From Enterobacter cloacae subsp. cloacae ATCC 13047 (GTDB lineage: Bacteria; Pseudomonadota; Gammaproteobacteria; Enterobacterales; Enterobacteriaceae): 64,000 nt of DNA. The notes under the pieces are model-generated. The model made no database searches and was not told the DNA's origin. It saw only the letters and a list, made by a program, of their open reading frames with translations. This document shows positions 22,953-32,954 of the stretch, one piece after another. The DNA lies in assembly GCF_000025565.1 (NCBI RefSeq), contig NC_014121.1, forward strand, positions 4,612,216 to 4,676,215, written 5' to 3'. Position numbers and translations under genes: made by a program. Each line of letters starts with the position of its first letter. The stretch's first letter is position 1.

Positions 22953-23843
22953 TTAGCGGGAGACTTCCACCTTCGCCAGTTTTTCGTAGTAGCACGCAAT
23001 GGCACTGTGGTCAGCGGTGCCCAGACCATCGGCACGTAGCGCCTGCATCATCTCCATGACGGCGGCGGTCAGCGGCAGTTGGGCCCCTACGCCGTGAGAA
23101 GTGTCCAGCGCGTTAGCCAGATCTTTAATGTGCAGGTCGATACGGAAACCGGGTTTGAAGTTACGATCCATCACCATCGGCGCTTTAGCGTCCAGCACCG
23201 TGCTACCCGCCAGCCCACCGCGGATCGCCTGGTAAACCAGATCCGGGTTGACGCCCGCTTTGGTGGCCAGAGTGAGCGCCTCCGACATGGCGGCAATATT
23301 CAGCGCCACAATCACCTGGTTTGCCAGCTTGGTTACGTTACCCGCGCCAATCTCCCCGGTGTGCACCACGGAACCGGCCATCGCTTTCATCAGATCGTAG
23401 TATTTGTCGAAAATCGCCTTATCGCCGCCGACCATGACCGACAACGTACCGTCGATGGCTTTCGGTTCACCGCCGCTCACCGGGGCATCGAGCATCTCGA
23501 CGCCTTTCGCTTTCAACGCCTCGCTGATTTCCCGGCTGGCCAGCGGTGCGATGGAGCTCATGTCGATCAACACCAGGCCCGGCTTCGCGCCGTCGATAAT
23601 GCCGTTCTCACCCAGCGCGACCTCTTTTACATGGGGAGAGTTTGGCAGCATGGTGATAATGACATCGCACTGCTCGGCAATGGCTTTGGCTGTGGTGGCG
23701 GTTTCTGCGCCAGCCGCCATCACTTCGGCCACGGCCTGCGAATTATGGTCTGAAACCACCAGGGAGTATCCTGCTTTGATGAGGTTTTTACTCATTGGTT
23801 TGCCCATAATGCCGAGGCCAATAAAACCCACTTTCAGCGTCAT
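22953..23843 (-). CDS. garR: Tartronate semialdehyde reductase
   Basis: A 296-residue beta-hydroxyacid dehydrogenase that reduces tartronate semialdehyde to D-glycerate with NAD(P)H. It shows the Rossmann motif GFIGLGIMGKPMSKNL at the N-terminus, the substrate-binding DAPVSGGEPKA and the catalytic-lysine segment GAGNVTKLANQ near residue 170. It lies 21 bp downstream of garL. No glycerate kinase gene follows: the rnpB promoter begins 24 bp after the stop. Confidence 0.96.
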   Translation of the reverse strand: MTLKVGFIGLGIMGKPMSKNLIKAGYSLVVSDHNSQAVAEVMAAGAETATTAKAIAEQCDVIITMLPNSPHVKEVALGENGIIDGAKPGLVLIDMSSIAPLASREISEALKAKGVEMLDAPVSGGEPKAIDGTLSVMVGGDKAIFDKYYDLMKAMAGSVVHTGEIGAGNVTKLANQVIVALNIAAMSEALTLATKAGVNPDLVYQAIRGGLAGSTVLDAKAPMVMDRNFKPGFRIDLHIKDLANALDTSHGVGAQLPLTAAVMEMMQALRADGLGTADHSAIACYYEKLAKVEVSR

Positions 23844-23864
23844 AATCTGTTTTCCTCAAGATGG

Positions 23865-24635
23865 TTATTTTTTAAAAGCGTCCGCTAATTTCTGCGTCGC
23901 AGAACGGAATACGCCGAGGTCGCTGCCGACGGCAACGAAGGTCGCGCCCCACTCCAGATAGCGGCGTGCGTCTGCTTCAACCGGCGCCAGAATGCCACAC
24001 GGTTTGCCGTGCGCTTTGGCGCGGGCAAAGATGTGCTGGATGGCGCGCTGCACATCCGGGTGACCCGCATTGCCCAGGTGCCCAAATGCGGCCGCCAGAT
24101 CGCTTGGGCCGACAAAAATACCGTCCACGCCCTCGGTGGCGGCGATGGCATCCACGTTATCGACACCCTGCTGACTCTCAATCTGTACCAGAATGGTGAT
24201 GTTGCTGTTGGACTGCGCAAAGTAGTCCGGTACGGTGCCAAACATGTTGGCGCGATGCGAAACGGAGACACCGCGGATCCCTTCCGGCGGATAGCGTGTT
24301 GACGCCACGGCCTGTGCCGCCTCCTCCTGCGTTTCGACAAACGGGATCAGGAAGTTGTAGAAGCCGATATCCAGCAGGCGCTTGATGATCACCGGCTCGT
24401 TCGTGGGGACGCGGACCACCGGCGCGCTCTGGCTGCCTTTGAGCGCCATCAGCTGCGGAATAAAGGTGCTGATATCGTTCGGCGCATGCTCGCCATCAAG
24501 CACTAGCCAGTCGAACCCCGCCAGACCCAGCACTTCGGTGCTGATTGGGTTTGCCAGTGCGGACCAGCATCCAATTTGAATCTGGTGCGCCGCAAGCGCC
24601 GCTTTAAATTTATTTGGGAAGATAGCGTTATTCAT
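23865..24635 (-). CDS. garL: 5-Keto-4-deoxy-D-glucarate aldolase
   Basis: A 256-residue class II aldolase of the HpcH/HpaI family that splits 5-keto-4-deoxy-D-glucarate (from GarD) into pyruvate and tartronate semialdehyde. Metal and substrate motifs are visible: [22 protein letters not shown] and [15 protein letters not shown]. It is divergent from garD across 352 bp; in E. coli the transporter garP sits in front of garL, but no such gene is present. Confidence 0.96.
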   Translation of the reverse strand: MNNAIFPNKFKAALAAHQIQIGCWSALANPISTEVLGLAGFDWLVLDGEHAPNDISTFIPQLMALKGSQSAPVVRVPTNEPVIIKRLLDIGFYNFLIPFVETQEEAAQAVASTRYPPEGIRGVSVSHRANMFGTVPDYFAQSNSNITILVQIESQQGVDNVDAIAATEGVDGIFVGPSDLAAAFGHLGNAGHPDVQRAIQHIFARAKAHGKPCGILAPVEADARRYLEWGATFVAVGSDLGVFRSATQKLADAFKK

Positions 24636-24987
24636 CGTATTTACCTTTTTAATTCCGCAGCGCTGGTCAGTATATTTATTACCAGCGTTATATTTATTCT
24701 CTATTTCGGCGTGATAAAATCGTCATTCAGTATAATCTTCACTTTCCGGCAGCACATTGTTTTAATGCTCAAGTGTTACGCTCTGTTTCAATAATATTTT
24801 GAGCATATGCACAACCCACTGGGCGCTGATGCACAGAATCAGCCATTACTGGTTCGGGAGCGATCGCGATCACATTCTCACGCTCTGTCTCCTGACATGC
24901 TCTATTTTCGCAAGCTGCGTTTTTATTTTTGCCATAAGAAAATTGGCTGTATTTATTATCAGATTCTTTGCTGGAGAATATTGAACA
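24636..24987. promoter_or_regulatory. garL-garD divergent control region
   Basis: A 352-bp, mostly AT-rich gap between divergent garLR and garD. No remnant of garP was seen in translation. It contains a CRP-like sequence (listed separately) and should contain CdaR activator sites by analogy with E. coli; I do not know that motif well enough to mark one. Confidence 0.55.
24858..24879. promoter_or_regulatory. CRP-like site upstream of garD/garL
   Basis: On the minus strand AATGTGATCGCGATCGCTC has a perfect left half (TGTGA) and GATC symmetry like the CRP consensus, with a weaker right half. It lies 109 bp before garD. Confidence 0.45.
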
Positions 24988-26559
24988 ATGGCCGACATTG
25001 AAATTCGACAAGCGTTGCCGACGGCGTTCTATATAAAAGTTCACGACACGGATAATGTGGCAATTATTGTGAACGACAATGGCTTAAAAGCCGGAACCCG
25101 CTTCCCGGATGGCCTGGAGCTGATTGAACATATTCCGCAGGGGCATAAAGTGGCGCTGGTGGATATCCCGGCCCAGGGTGAAATCGTGCGTTATGGTGAA
25201 GTCATTGGCTATGCCGTCCGTGCCATTCCGCAAGGCAGCTGGATTGATGAGTCTCTGGTTGAGCTGCCAGAAGCCCCACCGTTGAACACCCTGCCGCTGG
25301 CAACCCGCGTCCCGGAGCCGCTGCCACCGCTGGAAGGGTACACCTTTGAAGGCTATCGCAACGCAGACGGCAGCGTTGGAACCAAGAATCTGCTCGGCAT
25401 TACCACCAGCGTTCACTGTGTGGCAGGCGTGGTGGATTACGTGGTGAAACTCATTGAGCGCGATCTGCTGCCAAAGTACCCGAACGTTGATGGCGTGGTG
25501 GGGCTGAATCACCTTTACGGCTGCGGCGTGGCGATCAATGCCCCTGCGGCCGTGGTGCCAATCCGAACTATCCACAATATCGCCCTGAACCCGAACTTTG
25601 GTGGCGAAGTGATGGTGATAGGCCTGGGTTGTGAAAAGCTACAGCCTGAGCGCCTGCTGCAGGGCACCGAGGATGTAAAAGCCATTCCGGCCGATGAGGC
25701 CAGCATTGTACGTCTGCAGGACGAACACCACGTTGGTTTCCGTTCGATGGTTGACGATATCCTTCAGGTTGCAGAGCGTCATCTGGCTAAACTCAATACG
25801 CGTCAACGTGAGACCTGCCCGGCTTCCGAGCTGGTGATTGGTACACAATGTGGCGGCAGCGATGCGTTTTCCGGTGTGACCGCCAACCCGGCGGTGGGTT
25901 ATGCCTCCGACCTGTTTGTTCGCTGCGGGGCCACGGTGATGTTCTCTGAAGTGACAGAAGTGCGAGATGCCATTCATCTGCTCACGCCGCGCGCCATCAA
26001 CGAAGAGGTGGGCAAACGCCTGCTCGAAGAGATGGCCTGGTACGATAACTACCTCAATATGGGAAAAACCGACCGCAGCGCCAACCCCTCTCCGGGGAAC
26101 AAAAAAGGGGGCCTGGCGAACGTGGTGGAAAAAGCGCTCGGCTCTATCGCCAAATCCGGTCAAAGTGCCATTGCAGAAGTCCTCTCGCCGGGCCAGCGTC
26201 CAACGAAACGCGGTTTGATCTACGCGGCAACCCCGGCCAGTGACTTTGTTTGCGGCACCCAGCAGGTGGCTTCCGGCATTACGGTGCAGGTCTTTACCAC
26301 CGGACGCGGTACGCCGTACGGCCTGATGGCGGTGCCTGTGATTAAAATGGCCACCCGCACTGAGCTGGCTAACCGCTGGTATGACTTAATGGACATTAAC
26401 GCAGGCACCATCGCCACCGGGGAAGAGAGCATAGAAGAGGTAGGCTGGAAGCTGTTCCACTTTATTCTGGATGTGGCGAGCGGCAGGAAGAAAACCTTCT
26501 CGGACCAGTGGGGGCTGCACAATCAGCTGGCGGTGTTTAACCCGGCACCGGTGACGTGA
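24988..26559 (+). CDS. garD: Galactarate dehydratase
   Basis: A 523-residue UxaA-superfamily dehydratase converting galactarate to 5-keto-4-deoxy-D-glucarate, the first step of the gar pathway. It has an N-terminal SAF-like domain (to about residue 90), then the enolase-independent dehydratase core with [15 protein letters not shown] and [17 protein letters not shown]; metal binding uses conserved His/Cys in this family. It is divergent from garL. ATG at 24988 follows a CTGGAG-type site. The related uxaA lies at the left end of the window. Confidence 0.96.
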   Translation: MADIEIRQALPTAFYIKVHDTDNVAIIVNDNGLKAGTRFPDGLELIEHIPQGHKVALVDIPAQGEIVRYGEVIGYAVRAIPQGSWIDESLVELPEAPPLNTLPLATRVPEPLPPLEGYTFEGYRNADGSVGTKNLLGITTSVHCVAGVVDYVVKLIERDLLPKYPNVDGVVGLNHLYGCGVAINAPAAVVPIRTIHNIALNPNFGGEVMVIGLGCEKLQPERLLQGTEDVKAIPADEASIVRLQDEHHVGFRSMVDDILQVAERHLAKLNTRQRETCPASELVIGTQCGGSDAFSGVTANPAVGYASDLFVRCGATVMFSEVTEVRDAIHLLTPRAINEEVGKRLLEEMAWYDNYLNMGKTDRSANPSPGNKKGGLANVVEKALGSIAKSGQSAIAEVLSPGQRPTKRGLIYAATPASDFVCGTQQVASGITVQVFTTGRGTPYGLMAVPVIKMATRTELANRWYDLMDINAGTIATGEESIEEVGWKLFHFILDVASGRKKTFSDQWGLHNQLAVFNPAPVT

Positions 26560-26562
26560 TAG

Positions 26563-26614
26563 CCCCTCACCCTGCCCTCTCCACAGGGGAGAGGGTTAGG
26601 GTTAGGGTGAGGGG
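26563..26614. repeat. 52-bp imperfect palindrome with TTAGGG duplication
   Basis: Inverted repeat whose ends are CCCCTCACCCT and AGGGTGAGGGG, with an inner CCCTCTCC/GGGAGAGGG stem. One arm carries an extra TTAGGG unit. It separates the convergent garD and agaR genes and could terminate both. It shares sequence with 11937-11970. Confidence 0.8.
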
Positions 26615-26619
26615 AGAAA

Positions 26620-27429
26620 CTACCCTTTCACCAGCACCACATCGATCCCGCTTTTACGCAACCCATCCAGGCTCTCCGCCGGAATGCCTTCGTCGACAAT
26701 AATCATATCAATCCGTTGTGTATCAATGATTTTATGCAGGCTCGAGCGGTTAAATTTGCTGGAGTCGGTCACGACAATAATACGCTCTGCCACTTCGCAC
26801 ATCCGGCGGTTGAGGCGCGCCTCGTCTTCGTTGTGCGTGCTCACGCCGCGATCGAGATCGATGGCGTCAACGCCCAGGAACAAAAGATCGAAGTGATAAT
26901 TCTGTAATGACTGCTCCGCCTGGTCGCCATAGAAGGATTGCGACTGACGGCGCAGATGCCCGCCTGTCATCAGCAGTTCCACTCCTTCCGCTTCCAGCAA
27001 AGCGTTCGCGACGTTCATGCCATTGGTCATGGCAATCACATCCGTGTGCTGGCGCAGCATTCGGGCAATTTCAAACGTTGTGGTACCCGAATCCAGAATG
27101 ATGCGATGCCCTGGCTTTACCAGTTCTGCGGCAACTTTCGCGATGCTGCGCTTCACGGCAGTATTCAGCGAGCTTTTATCTTCAACGGAGGGTTCAACGC
27201 CCGGCACATTGCCTTCGCAAATCAACGCGCCGCCATAGGCACGAACGGCGATACCTTGCTTCTCCAGAAAAGCCAGATCGTTGCGGATCGTTACCGTCGA
27301 CACGCCGTATAAATGGGAAAGATCGTTAACCTGTACGCTTCCCTGCGCCCGCAACCGCTGAATGATCTGCTCTCGCCTTTCACTGGTGCCGGTGATGCGC
27401 TTTTCCGCGGAGGAATCAGTGCTGCTCAT
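26620..27429 (-). CDS. agaR: DeoR-family repressor of the aga regulon
   Basis: A 269-residue DeoR-type repressor with an N-terminal HTH (about residues 17-60, [20 protein letters not shown]) and a C-terminal sugar-phosphate sensing domain ([22 protein letters not shown]). It controls GalNAc catabolism. ATG 27429 gives the E. coli length and N-terminus ([20 protein letters not shown]); the open frame runs 11 codons further upstream. It is divergent from kbaZ, with several CTTTCGTTT-type operators between, so it should also control itself. Confidence 0.96.
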   Translation of the reverse strand: MSSTDSSAEKRITGTSERREQIIQRLRAQGSVQVNDLSHLYGVSTVTIRNDLAFLEKQGIAVRAYGGALICEGNVPGVEPSVEDKSSLNTAVKRSIAKVAAELVKPGHRIILDSGTTTFEIARMLRQHTDVIAMTNGMNVANALLEAEGVELLMTGGHLRRQSQSFYGDQAEQSLQNYHFDLLFLGVDAIDLDRGVSTHNEDEARLNRRMCEVAERIIVVTDSSKFNRSSLHKIIDTQRIDMIIVDEGIPAESLDGLRKSGIDVVLVKG

Positions 27430-27680
27430 ACGCGATCCTTTATAAATAAACTTTCGTTTCATTTCGTTTTGCCTATTAAGGCCTTTCTTTTAGGGGAATG
27501 CAAGCCCCATCTACCGTTCTTACCCTCCCCTTCCCGACGCTGAAACCTTTCATTGCGTTTCTTTTGTGAAACAGATCGGAAAACTATTATCTTTCGTTTT
27601 ATTTTTATACCACCATAATGCAGTATAAAATGAAACAAAACGAAAGATGAATACCATCACCATCCGAAATGGAGAGGAAA
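27430..27680. promoter_or_regulatory. agaR-kbaZ control region with AgaR operators
   Basis: The region carries four copies of the AgaR operator pattern CTTTCRTTTYRTTTYNYTT: 27451-27470 and 27547-27566 and 27591-27607 on the plus strand, and 27629-27648 on the minus strand. A TGTGA half-site at 27565-27569 could be part of a weak CRP site. The arrangement fits repression of both agaR and kbaZ. Confidence 0.75.
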
Positions 27681-28976
27681 GTGAAACATCTGACTGATAT
27701 GGTGGAACAACATAAACGGGGGAATTCAAACGGGATTTATGCCGTCTGTTCCGCACATCCATTAGTACTTGAAGCTGCAATTCGTTACGCCCATTCGCAA
27801 CAAACGCCGCTGCTGATTGAAGCAACCTCAAACCAGGTCGATCAGTTTGGCGGTTACACCGGCATGACGCCCGCCGACTTTTACGGGTTCGTCCGCAAGC
27901 TGGCGGACTCTCTTGGCTTCCCCGCGTCACAGTTGATCCTCGGCGGCGACCACTTAGGGCCAAACCGCTGGCAACACCTGCCCGCGCAGCAAGCGATGGC
28001 CAATGCTGACGATCTTATCAAAAGCTATGTCGCAGCCGGGTTCAAAAAGATCCACCTCGACTGCAGTATGTCCTGCGAGGATGATCCGGTTCCTTTGACC
28101 GACGCGATCGTCGCCGAACGCGCGGCACGTCTGGCGAAAGTCGCCGAACAGACCTGCCGTGAACAGTCTGGTGAATCCGATCTGGTCTATGTCATTGGCA
28201 CTGAAGTCCCTGTGCCGGGTGGCGCACACGAAACGCTTACCGAGCTTGAAGTCACCACGCCGGACGCGGCTCGCGCGACGCTTGAGGCGCATCGTCATGC
28301 GTTCGAAAAGGAAGGGTTAGGTGACATCTGGCCACGCATTATTGGCCTGGTGGTTCAGCCTGGCGTGGAGTTCGACCATGCGCACGTCTGTGACTACCAG
28401 CCGCAAAAAGCCCATGCCCTGAGCACCATGGTTGAAGCCTACGATACGCTGGTTTTTGAAGCGCACTCTACCGACTACCAGACGCCACAGGCGCTTCGCC
28501 AGCTGGTAAAGGATCACTTCGCCATTTTAAAAGTCGGCCCGGCCCTTACCTTCGCTCTGCGTGAGGCACTCTTTGCGCTGGCTGCCATAGAAGAAGAGCT
28601 GCTGCCAGCGAAAGCCAGCTCGGGCCTGCGTCACGTGCTGGAAAACGTGATGCTCGATCGGCCGGAATACTGGCAAAGCCACTACCATGGCGACAGCAAC
28701 GCACGCCGCCTGGCGCGTGGCTACAGCTACTCTGACCGCGTACGCTACTACTGGCCGGACAGCCAGATTGACGATGCCTTTGAACGTTTGGTGCGTAACC
28801 TGGCGGACGAACCGCTACCGTTGCCGCTGATTAGCCAGTATTTGCCGTTGCAGTACAGCAAAGTTCGCGAGGGGGCTCTCAAGTCAACGCCGCGAGAACT
28901 CATCATCAACCACATTCAGGACATACTTCAGCAGTACCACGCCGCCTGCGAAGGCGTAACGACTCAGCATGCATAA
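27681..28976 (+). CDS. kbaZ: Tagatose-1,6-bisphosphate aldolase subunit KbaZ
   Basis: A 431-residue protein of the GatZ/KbaZ family, the non-catalytic partner that stabilises the KbaY aldolase. The family signature runs through [20 protein letters not shown] and [17 protein letters not shown] favour the GTG at 27681, which follows GAGAGG and gives the E. coli-like start (M)[11 protein letters not shown]; an ATG at 27669 (four codons longer) has no ribosome binding site. It leads the kbaZ-agaVWEFA run. Confidence 0.93.
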   Translation: MKHLTDMVEQHKRGNSNGIYAVCSAHPLVLEAAIRYAHSQQTPLLIEATSNQVDQFGGYTGMTPADFYGFVRKLADSLGFPASQLILGGDHLGPNRWQHLPAQQAMANADDLIKSYVAAGFKKIHLDCSMSCEDDPVPLTDAIVAERAARLAKVAEQTCREQSGESDLVYVIGTEVPVPGGAHETLTELEVTTPDAARATLEAHRHAFEKEGLGDIWPRIIGLVVQPGVEFDHAHVCDYQPQKAHALSTMVEAYDTLVFEAHSTDYQTPQALRQLVKDHFAILKVGPALTFALREALFALAAIEEELLPAKASSGLRHVLENVMLDRPEYWQSHYHGDSNARRLARGYSYSDRVRYYWPDSQIDDAFERLVRNLADEPLPLPLISQYLPLQYSKVREGALKSTPRELIINHIQDILQQYHAACEGVTTQHA

Positions 28977-28995
28977 TTAAAAAGAGGAAAAAGCT

Positions 28996-29469
28996 ATGCC
29001 AAACATTGTCTTATGCCGAATTGATGAACGTCTGATCCACGGTCAGGTGGGCGTGCAATGGGTGGGGTTCGCGGGGGCGAACCTGGTACTGGTCGCGAAT
29101 GACGAGGTGGCAGAGGATCCGGTTCAACAGAACCTGATGGAAATGGTGCTCGCGGAGGGGATCGCCGTGCGTTTCTGGTCATTGCAAAAAGTGATCGACA
29201 ACATTCATCGCGCCGCTGATCGCCAGAAAATTCTGCTGGTCTGTAAATCTCCCGCTGATTTTCTGAAGCTGGTTGAGGGGGGCGTGCCCATCACCCGTAT
29301 CAACGTAGGAAACATGCACTACGCCAGTGGCAAACAACAAATTGCCAAAACGGTATCTGTAGACGCGGACGACATAGCCGCCTTCAACGGCCTGAAAGCG
29401 GCCGGGGTGGAATGCTTCGTTCAGGGCGTTCCAACAGAGACTGCTTTGGATCTCTTTAAACTGCTTTGA
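28996..29469 (+). CDS. agaV: GalNAc-specific PTS component IIB
   Basis: A 157-residue mannose-family EIIB, which passes phosphate from EIIA to the incoming sugar. The phosphorylation histidine is His15 in RIDERLIHGQVGVQW. It follows kbaZ by 19 bp with an AGAGGAAAAAG ribosome binding site and precedes the membrane components. By comparison with E. coli this is the N-acetylgalactosamine system (agaVWEF), not the galactosamine one (agaBCD). Confidence 0.94.
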   Translation: MPNIVLCRIDERLIHGQVGVQWVGFAGANLVLVANDEVAEDPVQQNLMEMVLAEGIAVRFWSLQKVIDNIHRAADRQKILLVCKSPADFLKLVEGGVPITRINVGNMHYASGKQQIAKTVSVDADDIAAFNGLKAAGVECFVQGVPTETALDLFKLL

Positions 29470-29479
29470 GGGATTCACA

Positions 29480-30259
29480 ATGGAAATCAGTCTGTTGCAG
29501 GCTTTCGCGCTGGGGCTTCTCGCCTTTATCGCGGGTCTGGATATGTTTAATGGCTTAACACACATGCACCGTCCGGTCGTACTCGGGCCGCTGGTTGGCC
29601 TGATCCTTGGCGATCTGCACACCGGGATTTTAACCGGCGGGACGTTAGAGCTGGTCTGGATGGGTCTGGCACCGCTCGCGGGCGCACAGCCGCCAAACGT
29701 CATTATCGGCACCATCGTCGGGACCACGTTTGCCATCACCACAGGCGTGAAACCGGATGTCGCCGTCGGGGTCGCCGTGCCGTTTGCCGTCGCGGTACAG
29801 ATGGGAATTACTTTCCTCTTCTCGGTAATGTCCGGCGTGATGTCCCGCTGCGATCGCATGGCGGCTAATGCAGATACCAACGGCATTGAACGGGTTAACT
29901 ATCTGGCTCTGCTGGCACTTGGCCTCTTCTATTTCTTGTGCGCATTTCTGCCCATTTACTTTGGTGCGGAGCACGCGAAAACCGCCATTGATGTGCTGCC
30001 GGAGCGCCTGATTGATGGCCTTGGCGTCGCGGGCGGCATCATGCCTGCCATTGGCTTTGCCGTGCTGCTCAAAATCATGATGAAAAACGTCTACATCCCC
30101 TACTTCATTATCGGTTTTGTCGCTGCGGCCTGGCTCAAGCTTCCGGTTCTGGCGATTGCCGCTGCCGCGCTGGCCATGGCTTTGATAGACCTGATGCGTA
30201 AATCACCTGAACCGGTGGCACCTGCAGCCCAGAAAGAGGAATTCGAAGATGGCATCTAA
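29480..30259 (+). CDS. agaW: GalNAc-specific PTS component IIC
   Basis: A 259-residue mannose-family EIIC membrane channel component. It has several hydrophobic helices and the family opening GLLAFIAGLDMFNGLTHMHRP. The segment GGTLELVWMGLAPLAGAQPPN is also typical. Its end overlaps the agaE start by 11 bp, so translation is probably coupled. Confidence 0.94.
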   Translation: MEISLLQAFALGLLAFIAGLDMFNGLTHMHRPVVLGPLVGLILGDLHTGILTGGTLELVWMGLAPLAGAQPPNVIIGTIVGTTFAITTGVKPDVAVGVAVPFAVAVQMGITFLFSVMSGVMSRCDRMAANADTNGIERVNYLALLALGLFYFLCAFLPIYFGAEHAKTAIDVLPERLIDGLGVAGGIMPAIGFAVLLKIMMKNVYIPYFIIGFVAAAWLKLPVLAIAAAALAMALIDLMRKSPEPVAPAAQKEEFEDGI

Positions 30260-31127
30260 TCACACAACATTACCGGGCGTGTCTGAAAGCGAAGAGACGC
30301 TGCTGACCGGCGTCAATGAAAACGTCTACGAAGACCAGAGCATCGGTGCCGAACTGACCAAAAAGGACATCAACCGCGTCGCCTGGCGTTCTATGCTGCT
30401 GCAGGCCTCATTCAACTATGAACGTATGCAGGCCTCCGGCTGGCTTTATGGGTTACTGCCTGCGTTGAAAAAGATCCATACCAACAAGCGCGATCTGGCA
30501 CGCGCCATGAAAGGTCACATGGGGTTCTTTAATACCCACCCGTTCCTGGTGACCTTTGTTATTGGCATTATTCTGGCGATGGAACGCTCCAAACAGGATG
30601 TAAACAGTATTCAGAGCACCAAAATTGCCGTCGGTGCCCCGCTTGGCGGCATTGGTGACGCCATGTTCTGGCTGACCCTGTTGCCTATCTGCGGCGGTAT
30701 TGGTGCCAGCCTGGCGCTGCAAGGTTCGATTCTGGGTGCGGTGGTGTTTATCGTGCTGTTTAACGTGGTGCATCTCGGCCTGCGTTTTGGCCTGGCGCAT
30801 TACGCTTACCGGATGGGCGTCGCAGCCATTCCGTTGATCAAAGCCAATACTAAAAAGGTCGGCCATGCGGCTTCCATCGTCGGGATGACGGTAATCGGTG
30901 CGCTGGTGGCAACCTATGTTCGTCTCAATACCACACTCGAAATCAAAGCCGGGGATGCGGTCGTTAAACTGCAGGCTGACGTTATCGATAAGCTAATGCC
31001 TGCGTTTCTGCCGCTGGTCTACACCCTGACCATGTTCTGGTTAGTGCGTCGTGGCTGGAGCCCGCTGCGGCTGATTGGTATCACCGTGGTGCTGGGTGTT
31101 GTCGGTAAATTCTGTCACTTCCTGTAA
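30249..31127 (+). CDS. agaE: GalNAc-specific PTS component IID
   Basis: A 292-residue mannose-family EIID component that forms the sugar channel with AgaW. It shows MLLQASFNYERMQASGW and KGHMGFFNTHPFLV and GVAPLGGIGDAMFW-like (here VGAPLGGIGDAMFW) motifs, and C-terminal hydrophobic helices. ATG 30249 lies inside the end of agaW. In E. coli K-12 agaE and agaA are damaged by a deletion; both are intact here. Confidence 0.94.
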   Translation: MASNHTTLPGVSESEETLLTGVNENVYEDQSIGAELTKKDINRVAWRSMLLQASFNYERMQASGWLYGLLPALKKIHTNKRDLARAMKGHMGFFNTHPFLVTFVIGIILAMERSKQDVNSIQSTKIAVGAPLGGIGDAMFWLTLLPICGGIGASLALQGSILGAVVFIVLFNVVHLGLRFGLAHYAYRMGVAAIPLIKANTKKVGHAASIVGMTVIGALVATYVRLNTTLEIKAGDAVVKLQADVIDKLMPAFLPLVYTLTMFWLVRRGWSPLRLIGITVVLGVVGKFCHFL

Positions 31128-31143
31128 AAACAAAGAGGTTGCG

Positions 31144-31578
31144 ATGTTAGGCATTATTTTGACGGGTCACGGTGGATTTGCCAGCGGGCTTGAGCAGGCT
31201 ATGAAGCAAATCCTCGGCGAGCAGCCGCAGTTTATCGCCATCGATTTTCCGGAAACCTCCACCACCGCGCGGCTGACCGCGCAGCTTGAGCAGGCGGTGA
31301 GCGAGCTCGATGCCCGGCACGATATTGTGTTCCTTACCGATCTGCTGGGCGGGACGCCGTTTCGCGTTGCTTCTACGCTCGCTATGAAAAGACCGGGCAG
31401 CGAAGTGATCACCGGCACCAACCTGCAATTGCTGCTGGAGATGGTGCTCGAACGTGAGGGTCTGAGCAGCGAAGCGTTTCGTCGGCAGGCGCTGGAGTGT
31501 GGTCACCGCGGTCTGACGAGCCTGGTAGATGAGCTTGGCCGCTGTCGCGAGGAAGCGCCCGCTGAGGAAGGGATATGA
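31144..31578 (+). CDS. agaF: GalNAc-specific PTS component IIA
   Basis: A 144-residue mannose-family EIIA that receives phosphate from HPr on His9 (LTGHGGFASGL). The start ATG 31144 follows AAAGAGGTTGCG; the frame extends upstream to 31075 inside agaE, which is rejected. Its stop overlaps the agaA start by four bases. Confidence 0.93.
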   Translation: MLGIILTGHGGFASGLEQAMKQILGEQPQFIAIDFPETSTTARLTAQLEQAVSELDARHDIVFLTDLLGGTPFRVASTLAMKRPGSEVITGTNLQLLLEMVLEREGLSSEAFRRQALECGHRGLTSLVDELGRCREEAPAEEGI

Positions 31579-32708
31579 GTCAGCTACTGCGCGCGCGGCG
31601 GGTACTGACCGAACAGGGCTGGCTGGATGACCACCAGCTTCGTATCGAGAACGGCGTTATCACGGCGATTGAACCTGTCCCGGCGGGGGTTAACGCCCGC
31701 GATGCCGGGCAGCTTTGTCCGGCGTACATCGATATTCACGTTCATGGTGGCATGGGCGTGGATGTGATGGATGACGCCCCCGATGCGCTGAACGTTTTGG
31801 CTCTTCATAAAGCACGTGAAGGCGTCGGGGCATTTTTGCCCACAACGGTCACCGCGCCGCTGGAGGCGATTCACGGCGCACTCACGCGGATCGCCCGACG
31901 CTGTCAGTCAGGCGGCCCTGGCGCGCAGATTCTGGGCAGCTATCTGGAGGGCCCGTACTTTACGCCGCAGAACAAAGGGGCGCATCCGCCTGCACTGTTT
32001 CGTGAACTGGATATCGCCGAGCTGGACGCGTTGATTGCGGTATCGCACAACACACTGAAGGTGGTGGCACTGGCACCGGAAAAGCCCGGCGCGCTACAGG
32101 CCATTCGCCACCTGAAGCAGCGGGGTATCCGTGTGATGCTGGGCCACAGTGGCGCCACGTACGAGCAAACCCTCGCCGCCTTTGACGCCGGTGCAGACGG
32201 ACTGGTGCACTGCTTTAACGGTATGACGGGGCTGCATCACAGAGCGCCGGGTATGGTCGGTGCCGGGCTGACGGACAAACGGGCGTGGCTGGAGCTTATT
32301 GCCGACGGTCATCATGTTCATCCGGGCGCCATGCGTATATGCAGCTGCTGTGCGAAGGACCGCGTGGTGCTGATTACCGATGCCATGCAGGCGGCAGGTA
32401 TGCCGGACGGGCGGTATATGCTCTGTGGCGAAGAGGTCACAATGCACCACGGCGTAGTGAAAACCGCCTCCGGCGGGCTGGCGGGAAGCACGCTGTCGCT
32501 GGATGCCGCCGTCAGGCATATGGTGGAACATGCGGGTGTGACAGCAGAAGAGGCTATTCATATGGCTTCGCTGCATCCTGCCCGCCTGCTGGGCATTGAT
32601 CATCAGCTTGGCTCCTTAGCGCCAAGGAAACGCGCCAATATTATTGCGCTGGATGACGGTTTACACCTTCAGCAGATCTGGATTCAGGGCCAGGCTCTCC
32701 CCCTTTAG
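31575..32708 (+). CDS. agaA: N-acetylgalactosamine-6-phosphate deacetylase
   Basis: A 377-residue amidohydrolase of the NagA/AgaA family that removes acetate from GalNAc-6-phosphate. Metal and catalytic motifs are visible: DIHVHGGMGVDVMD, SYLEGPYF, GHSGATYEQ and LITDAMQAAG. It is full-length, unlike the truncated gene in E. coli K-12. ATG 31575 overlaps the agaF stop (ATGA). It closes the first aga transcription unit; agaS has its own promoter region. Confidence 0.95.
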   Translation: MSQLLRARRVLTEQGWLDDHQLRIENGVITAIEPVPAGVNARDAGQLCPAYIDIHVHGGMGVDVMDDAPDALNVLALHKAREGVGAFLPTTVTAPLEAIHGALTRIARRCQSGGPGAQILGSYLEGPYFTPQNKGAHPPALFRELDIAELDALIAVSHNTLKVVALAPEKPGALQAIRHLKQRGIRVMLGHSGATYEQTLAAFDAGADGLVHCFNGMTGLHHRAPGMVGAGLTDKRAWLELIADGHHVHPGAMRICSCCAKDRVVLITDAMQAAGMPDGRYMLCGEEVTMHHGVVKTASGGLAGSTLSLDAAVRHMVEHAGVTAEEAIHMASLHPARLLGIDHQLGSLAPRKRANIIALDDGLHLQQIWIQGQALPL

Positions 32709-32954
32709 CCCTTTTATTGTGTCTCCTTTTGGCTTTACGGCGCCAAACCGTAAGGCCTTTCTTTTCCTTTCCTTAAGTTTACCCTTTCCTTTCGCGATCA
32801 CACTTTTCGTTTTATTTCTTTTCTTTCATTGAACTTTCGATTTCTTTTCTATAGATTTTATTTAACTGCTTAAGTGAACAAGTGAAACGAAACGAAAGAT
32901 AGCGACACATTTGCCAGCGTCTGATGTGGAATTCACACGACTAAGGACTGAGTT
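32709..32954. promoter_or_regulatory. agaS promoter region with AgaR operators
   Basis: A 246-bp pyrimidine-rich gap. AgaR-like elements are at 32803-32826 and 32834-32850 (plus strand) and 32881-32899 (minus strand, CTTTCGTTTCGTTTCACTT). This matches the internal agaS promoter known in E. coli. Confidence 0.75.

Noticed and set aside
26591..26608. Telomere-like TTAGGG repeats
   Set aside because: Only two units, inside a bacterial palindromic repeat between convergent genes; no link to telomeres.
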